Below, piece by piece: positions 33,826 through 40,546 of a stretch of 40,546 bases of DNA (positions are counted from its first letter, which is position 1; every line of letters starts with the position of its first letter). Below the pieces are notes generated by a model that saw only the letters and a list, made by a program, of their open reading frames with translations, had not been told where the DNA came from and searched no databases. The stretch lies in the NCBI GenBank assembly GCA_030066595.1, contig JASJBI010000062.1:1-40546 (forward strand), given 5' to 3'. This DNA comes from Alphaproteobacteria bacterium. GTDB lineage: Bacteria; Pseudomonadota; Alphaproteobacteria; JAJFFI01. Both the position numbers and the translations under genes were made by a program.

Positions 33826-35507
33826 GGCGCGGCGCGCCAGGCCTCCACCCTGAGGGTGCTGGGAAACTGGTGGCCGGTGGGTTCGACCCCCTTTAGCCAG
33901 CTCGGCAGGATGTAGGGGTTGGCGCGGAAGAACAGCGGCAGGGCCGGCAGCTCGGTGGCGTAGATGCGCTGCAGCTCAGCCCAGAGCTGCTTGCGCTTGG
34001 CCCGGTCGAGTTCGACCTCGATCTGGTCGATCAGGGCGTCGACCTGCGCGTTCTTGAAGCCCGTATAGTTCTGGCCCGCGAAGTTGTTCTCTTGGGTCGG
34101 GATCATGGTCGAGTGCAGGGTCGTGCGCGGCACGCTCTCGGGCGAGCTGATCCAGGCGAACATGGCCATCGCCGGAAAGCGGCGCTGGCTCACGGTCTGG
34201 CCGAAGAACACGCGGGCCGGCTCGTTGCGCACCCGCACGTCGATGCCGAGCTTGCGCCACTGGCTCTGCAGCACCTGCTGGACCAGCTCTCGGGCCCGGT
34301 TTCCCGCCGTGGTCATGAGCGTCAGCGCCAGGCGCTCGCCCTGGCCGTTGTGGCGCACGCCGCCCTCGATCCGGCTCCAGCCGGCCGCGTCCAACAGCGC
34401 CTTCGCGCGCGCGGGGTCGTGGGCGTATTTCGGGATGTCGTCGGCGACCACCCAGTCCAGCGGGTTGACCGAGCTGTGCGCCACCGGCTGGCGGCCGGCG
34501 AAGAGTTGCGCGACCAGGGTTTCCCGGTCGATGCCGTACAAGAGCGCCTGGCGCACGCGCCGGTCCTTGAGGATCGGGTTGTCCAGGTTCAGATCGATGT
34601 GCTCGTAGACCAGCCCCGCCTTGTAGAGGAAGGTGAAGGCCGCCCGGTTGCGTTTCTCGAAGGCGAGCGCCTGGTCCAGCGTCAGCCCAAGCTCGCCGGC
34701 GACATAGTCGATGGCGCCCGAGCGCAGGTTGGCCTCGAGCGCCGCCGTGTTGGTGATCGCCCGCACGACGATGCGCTTGAAATGGGGCTTCGGCCCGTAC
34801 CAGGTCGGGTTGGGCTCCAGCACCACATGGCTGCCGGACTCGACGGCGGTGATCCGATAGGGGCCGAAATACAGGCCGGGATTGGTGGTGTCGGTGTCGA
34901 AGGTGGTGCGGTTGCGGTACTCGATCGGATCGCGGAAGGCCTCGCGCTCCAAATGGGCCGGCAACAGCCACAGGCCGTTCAGCGAGTTGTAGTCGAAGGT
35001 CAGCCGGTCGACATGCAGGGTAAAGGTCTTGTCGTCCTGGACGTCGATCCTGAGGATGCGGCGGAAGCCCTCGACATTGCCGACGCCGCTCTGCGGGTGG
35101 CGGCCGACCTCCCAGGTGAACACCACGTCGGCGCTGGTCACCGGCGTGCCGTCGCCCCAGCGCGCCTCGGGGTGCAGGCTGACGGTCAGCGCCACGCCCT
35201 TCTTGTAGGGCCCCTCATGGTCCGGCGGCAGGTCCTCGATCTCGGCGAGCCCGTTCTCGATGGTGGGCAGCGTGGTGCAGAGCAGGCAGACCAACGCCCA
35301 ATCCTTGTCGAAGCTGGTGATCGGCCGGGTGGCCATGGCCAGGATGTAGGACTTGGCCAGCATCGCCTCGATCAACGGGTTGAAGTTGGCCGGGAACTGG
35401 GTGATGCCGATGACCAGCTCGTCCTTGGCCGCCTCCGCCCGGGGTGCGCCCGCGACGGCCGCCACCGCAGCCACGAGTATGAAGATGAATTGCCGGAGCC
35501 GTCTCAT
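33822..35507 (-). CDS. Family 5 extracellular solute-binding protein of the ABC importer
   Basis: This 561-residue periplasmic protein has a signal peptide (MRRLRQFIFILVAAVAAV, cleavage probably after AEA at about 26) and the SBP-family-5 architecture, with GDGTPVTSADVVFTWEV near residue 120 and DRRVRQALLYGIDRETLV near 320. Family members bind peptides, nickel or oligosaccharides. The ATG overlaps the hydroxypyruvate isomerase stop by 4 bp. The link to a sugar-acid isomerase suggests a carbohydrate-derived ligand, but this is inference. Confidence 0.92.
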   Translation of the reverse strand: MRRLRQFIFILVAAVAAVAGAPRAEAAKDELVIGITQFPANFNPLIEAMLAKSYILAMATRPITSFDKDWALVCLLCTTLPTIENGLAEIEDLPPDHEGPYKKGVALTVSLHPEARWGDGTPVTSADVVFTWEVGRHPQSGVGNVEGFRRILRIDVQDDKTFTLHVDRLTFDYNSLNGLWLLPAHLEREAFRDPIEYRNRTTFDTDTTNPGLYFGPYRITAVESGSHVVLEPNPTWYGPKPHFKRIVVRAITNTAALEANLRSGAIDYVAGELGLTLDQALAFEKRNRAAFTFLYKAGLVYEHIDLNLDNPILKDRRVRQALLYGIDRETLVAQLFAGRQPVAHSSVNPLDWVVADDIPKYAHDPARAKALLDAAGWSRIEGGVRHNGQGERLALTLMTTAGNRARELVQQVLQSQWRKLGIDVRVRNEPARVFFGQTVSQRRFPAMAMFAWISSPESVPRTTLHSTMIPTQENNFAGQNYTGFKNAQVDALIDQIEVELDRAKRKQLWAELQRIYATELPALPLFFRANPYILPSWLKGVEPTGHQFPSTLRVEAWRAAP

Positions 35508-36283
35508 GCGCGCAGGGACTCGAACCAGGCCAGGGAATCGGCGCTGTGCCCGCTGGGCAGGTATTCCGCCCCGACCCAGCCTTGATAGCCGCTGCGGTCG
35601 AGGGCGGCAAAGAAGGCCGGGAAGTCGATCTTGCCGGTGCCCGGCTCGTGCCGGCCCGGCGCGTCGGCGATCTGGACGTGGCCGATGCGGTCCACCAGCC
35701 GCTCCACCGTCGCCACGATGTCCTCGCCCATGACCGTCATGTGATAGGCGTCGTATTGCAGGGCCAGGTTCGGATGCCCGGCCCGGCCGATCGCCGCCAG
35801 CGCCTCCGCGCTGGTGCCCAGGAAGAAGCCGGGCACGTCCGTCCGGTTGATCGCCTCGACCACGACGCGGATGCCGGCCAGGTCCATCTCGGCCGCGGCG
35901 AACTGCAGATTGTCGGCCAGCGCCGCGTGGCAGGCTTCGGGTTCCTGGCCTGAATCGGGGATCCCCGCAAGCGCGTTCACCCGGCGGCAGCCGAGCGCCT
36001 CCGCATAGAGCCGGGCCAGCGGCACGCTCGCCCGGAAGTTCTCGACCCGGTCGGGCAGGGCCGCCAGCCCCCGGTCGCCGGCATCCCAGTCGCCCCCCGG
36101 CAGGTTGATCAGCACCACCGCGACGCCGGCCTCGTCCCGGGCCCGGACCAGCTTGTCGAGCTCGAAGTCGTAGGGGAACTGGATCTCGACCGCCCGGAAG
36201 CCCGCCTCCCGCGCCGCGGCGAAGCGGTCGACCAGCGCGTGCTCCGTGAACAGGGTGGAAATATTGGCCGAGAAGCGCGGCAT
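35504..36283 (-). CDS. Hydroxypyruvate isomerase-like TIM-barrel enzyme
   Basis: This 259-residue protein belongs to the AP-endonuclease-2-like TIM barrel group of hydroxypyruvate isomerase (Hyi) and 2-oxo-tetronate isomerase (OtnI). Length and the residues equivalent to the metal site and catalytic glutamates are there: Glu143 (VVEAIN), Asp178 and His181 (YDAYHM), Gln204 (HVQIADAPGRHEPGTG) and Glu240 (GAEYLPS). Hyi interconverts hydroxypyruvate and tartronate semialdehyde. The ATG at 36283 was chosen; the frame is open for another 103 codons upstream without resemblance. It is the first gene of the importer operon and overlaps the binding protein by 4 bp. Confidence 0.85.
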   Translation of the reverse strand: MPRFSANISTLFTEHALVDRFAAAREAGFRAVEIQFPYDFELDKLVRARDEAGVAVVLINLPGGDWDAGDRGLAALPDRVENFRASVPLARLYAEALGCRRVNALAGIPDSGQEPEACHAALADNLQFAAAEMDLAGIRVVVEAINRTDVPGFFLGTSAEALAAIGRAGHPNLALQYDAYHMTVMGEDIVATVERLVDRIGHVQIADAPGRHEPGTGKIDFPAFFAALDRSGYQGWVGAEYLPSGHSADSLAWFESLRA

Positions 36284-36488
36284 CGGGGTCTGTCTCACTT
36301 GGGCAGAGGCCCCTGGTTTAGAGCACTCACGGGCCATATGGAACCGGTTCCGTCCCGATTTGGCTGTGACCGGACGTGAATTTGGAAAAGTCTTGTTAAC
36401 GGACGGCTGGCTACGATCCGGCGGCCGCCACAGCCCAGCGGGCCCGTTCAGGGCCGTCCAACGGACGCTGCGCCGGAGCCCGATTCGC

Positions 36489-37412
36489 ATGAATACCTTC
36501 GACCGATCCGACATCCGCGTGGTCCTGTACGAGCCCAAGAGCCAGGACCGCGAAATCGCCAGATACGCGCTGAACGAGATCGGTTTCGGCAACGTTCAGG
36601 ACTGCGCCCACTACCGCGAGCTCAAGTTCCAGTGCGCGGCCGGCGACACGGACCTCTTGCTGATGGATCTGGACGAATCCCTGGAGGAGATCTGCGCGAT
36701 CATGCGCAAGATCCGCAACCACGAGCTGGGCATCGATCCCTTCGTGGTCGCCATCGCCACCACCTGGGAGGCGGACTGGGACACCGTGCGGACCGCCCTG
36801 CAAGCCGGGGTCGACGACATCCTGGTCAAACCCATGTCGGTGGCGCTGTTGAACGGGCGGATCTCGAACATGATCCATCACCGCAGGGATTTCGTGGCCA
36901 CCACCGACTATGTCGGGCCGGAGCGCCGCCGCCCGGCGCGAACCGTGGATGGCGTGCGCCAGATCCGGGTGCCGAACAGCCTGCGCTTCAAGGCCACAGG
37001 CGATCCCGAGGCGGCCGTCGACGAGGCCGCCGTACGGCGGTCGCTCGACGCGATCGCCTTGCAGAAGGCGCAGCGCGTCTGCGACGAGATCACCAGGCTG
37101 GCGACCGAGCTCACGATCCTGGCCGCCCATGGTCGCGTGACCTTTGTCGACAAGATCGAGACCGCGGCGGGACTGATCTCCGAGGTCGGGTCCTTCGTCG
37201 CGGGGCGCGCCCGGCCCGGGGTGGATCGCATGGTCCAGTCCATGACCGGGGTGATCGACGGCATCAAGCGGACCGAGGCGCCGAGCGACCGGCAGTTCGA
37301 GGTGCTCAAGCTGCACGGTCAGGCCATCGGCAACGCGTTGCAACAGGACTCTGGCGAGGCCGACAAGCTCGCCAAGGCGCTTTCCCGCTTGGTCAAGGTC
37401 GCCAAGAAGTAG
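36489..37412 (+). CDS. Response regulator with N-terminal receiver domain and helical tail
   Basis: This 307-residue protein has a receiver domain (about residues 8-130) with probable phosphoacceptor Asp60 (DLLLMD), Thr91 or Thr92, and Lys114 (ILVKP). A short linker contains YVGPERRRP, a GPERR motif I know from other alphaproteobacterial regulators. The remaining 150 residues are helical with no DNA-binding or enzymatic motif, so output may be through protein contacts. The ATG at 36489 is preceded by 80 open codons that look noncoding. It is divergent from the isomerase gene and has no kinase beside it; the soluble kinase at 22985 is a candidate partner only by presence in the same window. 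Confidence 0.82.
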   Translation: MNTFDRSDIRVVLYEPKSQDREIARYALNEIGFGNVQDCAHYRELKFQCAAGDTDLLLMDLDESLEEICAIMRKIRNHELGIDPFVVAIATTWEADWDTVRTALQAGVDDILVKPMSVALLNGRISNMIHHRRDFVATTDYVGPERRRPARTVDGVRQIRVPNSLRFKATGDPEAAVDEAAVRRSLDAIALQKAQRVCDEITRLATELTILAAHGRVTFVDKIETAAGLISEVGSFVAGRARPGVDRMVQSMTGVIDGIKRTEAPSDRQFEVLKLHGQAIGNALQQDSGEADKLAKALSRLVKVAKK

Positions 37413-37475
37413 TCGGCGACGCGCGGGACTTGCGATCCGCTCCATGATCAACATCTCAGCGGTAGGCGATGATGG

Positions 37476-38114
37476 GTGCGGCGCGTGTCCAATGATCCGA
37501 TCGAGGTCCGCCAGGGGCTCCCGGAGCGGAACCGCTTGCGGGCGGCGGAGCTCTATCTGGAGGCGTTCGCGCCCAAGCTGACCCCGATCTTGAGGCCGCT
37601 CGAGACGGGCGTCGCCCTGCTTGCCGAACGTCTCGATGGGGAATCGGCGCTGGTTGCCCAGCGGGGCGGCGAGTTATTGGGCGTGCTCGGGTATCAGCAC
37701 GATGGCAGACGTTTCGTGGAAATCCGCCTGCGCGACCTCGGCCGGAGCTATGGCTGGCTCTCGGCATCGTGGCGCTTTGCCCTGTTCGCGCTGCTGCACC
37801 GATCCGAGGGACCGCGGGAAATACATATCGAGAGCGTCGCCGTGGCGGCCGAGGCGCGCGGTCAGGGCATCGGCACTCGGCTGGTCGAGGCGGCGTTCGA
37901 TCTGGCCCGCGTCCGGAGCTGCATCGCCGTGACGCTCGACGTGGTGGACACCAACCCCGACGCCCGGCGGTTCTATGAGCGGCTGGGCTTCGCGCCGGTG
38001 CGGGAAGACCGGCTCCCCTTCCTGCGTCGGCTCATGGGCTTTTCCCGGGCCACCACGATGATGAGGCGGCTCGATAGCAAGACTCCGACGGAGCAGGTCG
38101 AGTATTTCTGGTAG
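37476..38114 (+). CDS. GNAT-family N-acetyltransferase
   Basis: This 212-residue protein has the acetyl-CoA-binding motif A, ESVAVAAEARGQGIGTRLV, and the following C-terminal block NPDARRFYERLGFAP, both typical of GNAT acetyltransferases. The substrate amine is unknown. The start is a GTG at 37476; another GTG 9 bases downstream is possible, and neither has a strong ribosome binding site. It lies 63 bp after the response regulator and may be in its operon. It converges with hspQ. Confidence 0.85.
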   Translation: MRRVSNDPIEVRQGLPERNRLRAAELYLEAFAPKLTPILRPLETGVALLAERLDGESALVAQRGGELLGVLGYQHDGRRFVEIRLRDLGRSYGWLSASWRFALFALLHRSEGPREIHIESVAVAAEARGQGIGTRLVEAAFDLARVRSCIAVTLDVVDTNPDARRFYERLGFAPVREDRLPFLRRLMGFSRATTMMRRLDSKTPTEQVEYFW

Positions 38115-38162
38115 TGCTCGGCGATCAGCCGCGCATCGCTTCGGTCTTCAGGCAGGCGGTGA

Positions 38163-38480
38163 TCAGTTCACCGTTCGGCGGATCAGGTAGGACCCGTTCT
38201 CGAAGCCCGCGAAAACCTCCGCGACCAGCGGGTGGTTGACCGGCTTGCCGCTGTCATCCGCCTCCAGGTTTCGCTCGGCGACATAGGTCGTGTGCTCGGC
38301 GTCGTGCACCAGCACATGGTACCAAGGCCGGTCCTTGGGCGGCCGCGAGCGGGCCATCACCTGGTACCACTCCTCGCTGCCCTGGAAGGTGGGGTCGACG
38401 TCGACCACGACGCCGCGATAGTCGAACATCCGATGCTGGATGAGCTGGCCGGGCCGGAACTTGGCGTTGAATTCGGTCAT
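38163..38480 (-). CDS. hspQ: HspQ, heat-shock protein / adaptor of protein turnover
   Basis: This 105-residue protein matches the HspQ (YccV-like, hemimethylated DNA-binding) family: KFRPGQLIQHRMFDYRGVVVDVDP at the start, then EEWYQV, RPWYHVLVHD and TTYVAERNLE. HspQ in enterobacteria is a heat-inducible specificity enhancer of Lon protease and binds oriC hemimethylated DNA in vitro. The length is normal. The gene is 66 bp downstream of the DUF2905 gene on the same strand. Confidence 0.95.
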   Translation of the reverse strand: MTEFNAKFRPGQLIQHRMFDYRGVVVDVDPTFQGSEEWYQVMARSRPPKDRPWYHVLVHDAEHTTYVAERNLEADDSGKPVNHPLVAEVFAGFENGSYLIRRTVN

Positions 38481-38546
38481 GGCGACATCATGCTGGCGAA
38501 CGGGGCGGAGCCGACGGAGAACGGGCGCGGTCCCGAAGTCGCCGGT

Positions 38547-38747
38547 TTAGCGATTGATCAGCCATAGCGCGAGACTCAGTACGATGCTGATCAGCAGCGA
38601 GGTCACGATCGGGATATAGAGCCGGAAGCCTTCGCGCTCGATGACGATGTCGCCGGGCAGGCGCCCGAGCCCGAGCTTTTGCAGCCAGGGCCACAACAGG
38701 CCGGCCGCGATCAGCACGATGCCGAAGATGATGAGCCACCGCCCCAT
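38547..38747 (-). CDS. DUF2905 small membrane protein
   Basis: This 66-residue inner-membrane protein has two helices (about residues 4-21 and 44-62) joined by a loop with LGRLPGDIVIEREGFRLYIPI, the conserved core of DUF2905. The function is unknown. Its start codon shares one base with the rtcB stop (TGATG), so it is translationally coupled to rtcB. Confidence 0.92.
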   Translation of the reverse strand: MGRWLIIFGIVLIAAGLLWPWLQKLGLGRLPGDIVIEREGFRLYIPIVTSLLISIVLSLALWLINR

Positions 38748-40177
38748 CAGCCCTTGATGCAGACCACCGGCGCGAGCTTGGCCACGGTGCGGGCCAGGCC
38801 CGTACGATCCGCGGCGTCCACCACCGCGCCCACGTCCTTGTAGGCGTGCGGCGCTTCCTCGGCCACGCCGCGATAGGACGGGCTGCGGATCAGAATGCCC
38901 CGCTCGGCCAGCTCGTCGATTACCGTCCGGCCGCGCCACTGCTTGGCCGCCTTGCGCCGGCTCATGGCGCGCCCGGCGCCGTGGCAGGCCGAGCTGAAGG
39001 CGAGCGTCTCGCTTTCCGCCGTGCCGGCAAGCACGAAGGAGTGGGTGCCCATGCTGCCGCCGATCAGCACCGGCTGGCCCACGGGCTTGAGCGGTTCGGG
39101 CAGGTCCGGATGGCCCGGGCCGAAGGCGCGGGTCGCCCCCTTGCGGTGGACGTAGAGTCGCTTGCGCGCGCCGTCGATAGAGTGCTCCTCGACCTTGCAG
39201 GTGTTGTGCGAGACGTCGAACAAGAGCGAGAGCCGTGCGGCGGGGAACAGGGCCGCGAACACATCGCGGGTGAGATGGGTGAGGATCTGCCGGTTGGCGA
39301 GCGCGCAGTTGATCGCCGCCCGCATGGCGCCCAGATAGCGCTGTCCGACGTCCGACTCGATCGGCGCGCAGGCCAGCTCCCGGTCGGGCAGGGCGATGCC
39401 GAATTCGGACGCCGCGATCGCCATCTCGCGCAGGTATTCGGTGCCGATCTGATGGCCGAGGCCGCGCGAGCCGCAATGGATGCTGACCACCGCATCGCCG
39501 AGCTTGAGGCCGAAGGCGGCGGCGATCTCGGGCGCGCGGATCTCCACCACCTCCTGCACTTCGAGATAGTGATTGCCGGAGCCGAGCGTGCCCATCTCCC
39601 GCCGCTGCCGCTTTTTCGCTTTGGGCGAGACATGCGCAGGCGCGGCGCCCGCCATGCAGCCGCGCTCTTCGATCCGGTCGAGGTCCGCCGCCTCGCCCCA
39701 GCCCTCTGCCACCGCCCAGGCCGCGCCGCCCGCGAGCATGGCGTCCATCGCGGAGTCGTCCAGGGTAATCTTGCCGGTGCTGCCGACGCCCGCCGGGATC
39801 TGCGCGAAGAGCGCGTCGGCGAGCTCGGCCTTGGCGCGCTCGATCTCGGCCCGGTTGAGCCCCGTGTGCAGCAGGCGCACGCCGCAGGAGACGTCGAAGC
39901 CGACGCCGCCGGCTGAGACCACGCCGCCCCGGTCCGCATCGAAGGCGGCGACTCCGCCGATGGGAAAGCCGTAGCCCCAATGAGCGTCCGGCATGGCGTA
40001 GGACGCCTTGACGATGCCGGGCAGGGTGGCGACGTTGGTGATCTGCTCGAAGACCTTCTCGTCCATCGCCGCGATCAGGTCTTGGTCGGCGTAGATGATC
40101 GCCGGCACGCGCATGGCGCCCGCGGGCTCGATCACCCATTCATGCTCGGCGTGTCGGGCAAAGTGGCCGAAATCCAT
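38747..40177 (-). CDS. rtcB: RtcB, GTP-dependent RNA ligase
   Basis: This 476-residue ligase joins RNA 2',3'-cyclic phosphate ends to 5'-hydroxyl ends, for repair of cleaved RNA. Metal and catalytic residues are all present: Asp95 and Cys98 (FDVSCGVR), His203 (SGNHY), His234 (SIHCGSRGLGH), His324 (DVSHNTCK), and the guanylylated His399 (SSACHGAGRAMSR). The ATG at 40177 follows GAGGG; an in-frame ATG 29 codons upstream runs into noncoding sequence. An archease gene, its activator, lies just upstream past a palindromic element. The DUF2905 gene overlaps its end. Confidence 0.97.
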   Translation of the reverse strand: MDFGHFARHAEHEWVIEPAGAMRVPAIIYADQDLIAAMDEKVFEQITNVATLPGIVKASYAMPDAHWGYGFPIGGVAAFDADRGGVVSAGGVGFDVSCGVRLLHTGLNRAEIERAKAELADALFAQIPAGVGSTGKITLDDSAMDAMLAGGAAWAVAEGWGEAADLDRIEERGCMAGAAPAHVSPKAKKRQRREMGTLGSGNHYLEVQEVVEIRAPEIAAAFGLKLGDAVVSIHCGSRGLGHQIGTEYLREMAIAASEFGIALPDRELACAPIESDVGQRYLGAMRAAINCALANRQILTHLTRDVFAALFPAARLSLLFDVSHNTCKVEEHSIDGARKRLYVHRKGATRAFGPGHPDLPEPLKPVGQPVLIGGSMGTHSFVLAGTAESETLAFSSACHGAGRAMSRRKAAKQWRGRTVIDELAERGILIRSPSYRGVAEEAPHAYKDVGAVVDAADRTGLARTVAKLAPVVCIKG

Positions 40178-40280
40178 GAGGTCCCTCGCGATGCTGCCTC
40201 CCAACACATATGCGGCGCGCCGGCGCGGTCCGCAATGACCTGGGTCACCCGCGACCGGTCGCACGCCGGGCAGCCGATGC

Positions 40281-40400
40281 CCCCCTCACCCTCCCGCTTG
40301 CGCGGGTCCGTCCCTCTCCCACCAGGGGAGAGGGGATTCCGCTTTGCACTCGACCGGTCACTCCCTCCCCCTCGATGGGGGAGGGCCGGGGTGGGGGTGA
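40281..40400. repeat. REP-like palindromic intergenic element
   Basis: Two hairpins in tandem lie within the archease-rtcB gap: CCCTCTCCC (40312-40320) with GGGAGAGGG (40326-40334), and CCCTCCCCC (40363-40371) with GGGGGAGGG (40377-40385). Imperfect outer C-rich and G-rich arms (near 40281-40291 and 40389-40399) enclose both. This pattern is typical of widespread proteobacterial intergenic palindromes built on CCCTCTCCC units. Confidence 0.8.
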
Positions 40401-40442
40401 ATGCTTTGTCACCTCCAGTCCAGGCAAGCAAAGCCCGCCTCC

Positions 40443-40546
40443 TCAGACGTCGATGACGCACGCCGCGGCCCAGCCGCTGTCCTTCTGTGCCACCTGGAGC
40501 GCGGTCATGGTCGCGCCCTTGGGCTCGACCGCGGGGCGGTGGCGGG
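40443..40546 (-). CDS. Archease, C-terminal end (partial)
   Basis: The last 33 codons and the stop of a minus-strand gene lie at the right edge. The translated end contains [15 protein letters not shown] and closes with CVIDV, matching the archease C-terminus, where a KA.T...L.V segment and a final V.FDV are conserved. Archease activates RtcB turnover by assisting guanylylation, and the rtcB gene is the next on this strand. The call rests on a short fragment and strong context. Confidence 0.75.
   Translation of the reverse strand, partial: RHRPAVEPKGATMTALQVAQKDSGWAAACVIDV

Noticed and set aside
1..40546. CRISPR arrays, tRNA or rRNA genes, insertion sequences, phage genes
   Set aside because: I looked for regularly spaced repeats, tRNA-like cloverleaf ends, transposase motifs and terminal inverted repeats and saw none; no computed scan was possible.

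Overview
This GC-rich window is chromosomal DNA of an alphaproteobacterium, probably Rhodospirillales-like. The basis is the gene families present (aerobic-type cobaltochelatase CobN, CobU and CobW, DUF2336, fused NuoE-NuoF formate dehydrogenase beta subunit, HspQ, tripartite tricarboxylate transporter) and codon use saturated in G/C. I see no mobile elements, tRNA or rRNA genes, or CRISPR arrays. Most genes sit in tight co-directional operons, many with 4-bp ATGA overlaps.

Layout. 1-2872 (minus): cobalamin genes cobN (partial), cobW and cobU behind a cobalamin riboswitch, with cbtA (cobalt transporter) upstream of the switch. 2951-3790: a cyclic-nucleotide/FHA sensor protein. 4106-4822 (plus): a divergent PAP2 phosphatase. 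4931-19366 (minus) is the centrepiece: three tripartite transporter genes, a GntR/FCD regulator, a ThDP-dependent 2-hydroxyacyl-CoA lyase-like enzyme, a formyl-CoA:CoA-transferase, a stand-alone 10-formyl-THF hydrolase-like protein, formate-THF ligase, and the two subunits of an NAD-dependent W/Mo formate dehydrogenase. An aldehyde dehydrogenase is divergent from the transporter at 19840-21330.

The central locus would normally be labelled oxalate degradation (frc/oxc). The lyase, however, lacks the oxalyl-CoA decarboxylase signature residues and looks like a 2-hydroxyacyl-CoA lyase (HACL). I therefore read it as a cycle: a 2-hydroxyacid is imported and takes CoA from formyl-CoA (releasing formate). 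The acyl-CoA is then split into an aldehyde or ketone plus new formyl-CoA. Formate goes to CO2 and NADH through FdhAB, or enters the folate pool through Fhs and the formyl-THF hydrolase homologue. The aldehyde would go to the aldehyde dehydrogenase. An identical 17-bp sequence containing a perfect palindrome lies upstream of both the lyase gene and the transporter/ALDH pair. A degenerate copy precedes gntR, which suggests one regulon.

21361-30532 holds a polytopic membrane protein, a very small membrane protein, a PAS histidine kinase behind a DUF2336 gene, an acyl-CoA ligase, an exported protein of unknown function, a zinc alcohol dehydrogenase and a short-chain dehydrogenase. 30816-36283 holds an orphan protein, a DUF1326 protein, and a translationally coupled operon of a hydroxypyruvate-isomerase-like enzyme with a peptide-type ABC importer that has no ATPase gene here. 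36489-38114 holds a response regulator and an acetyltransferase. 38163-40546 holds hspQ, a DUF2905 membrane protein, the RNA ligase rtcB, a REP-like palindromic element, and the C-terminus of an archease.
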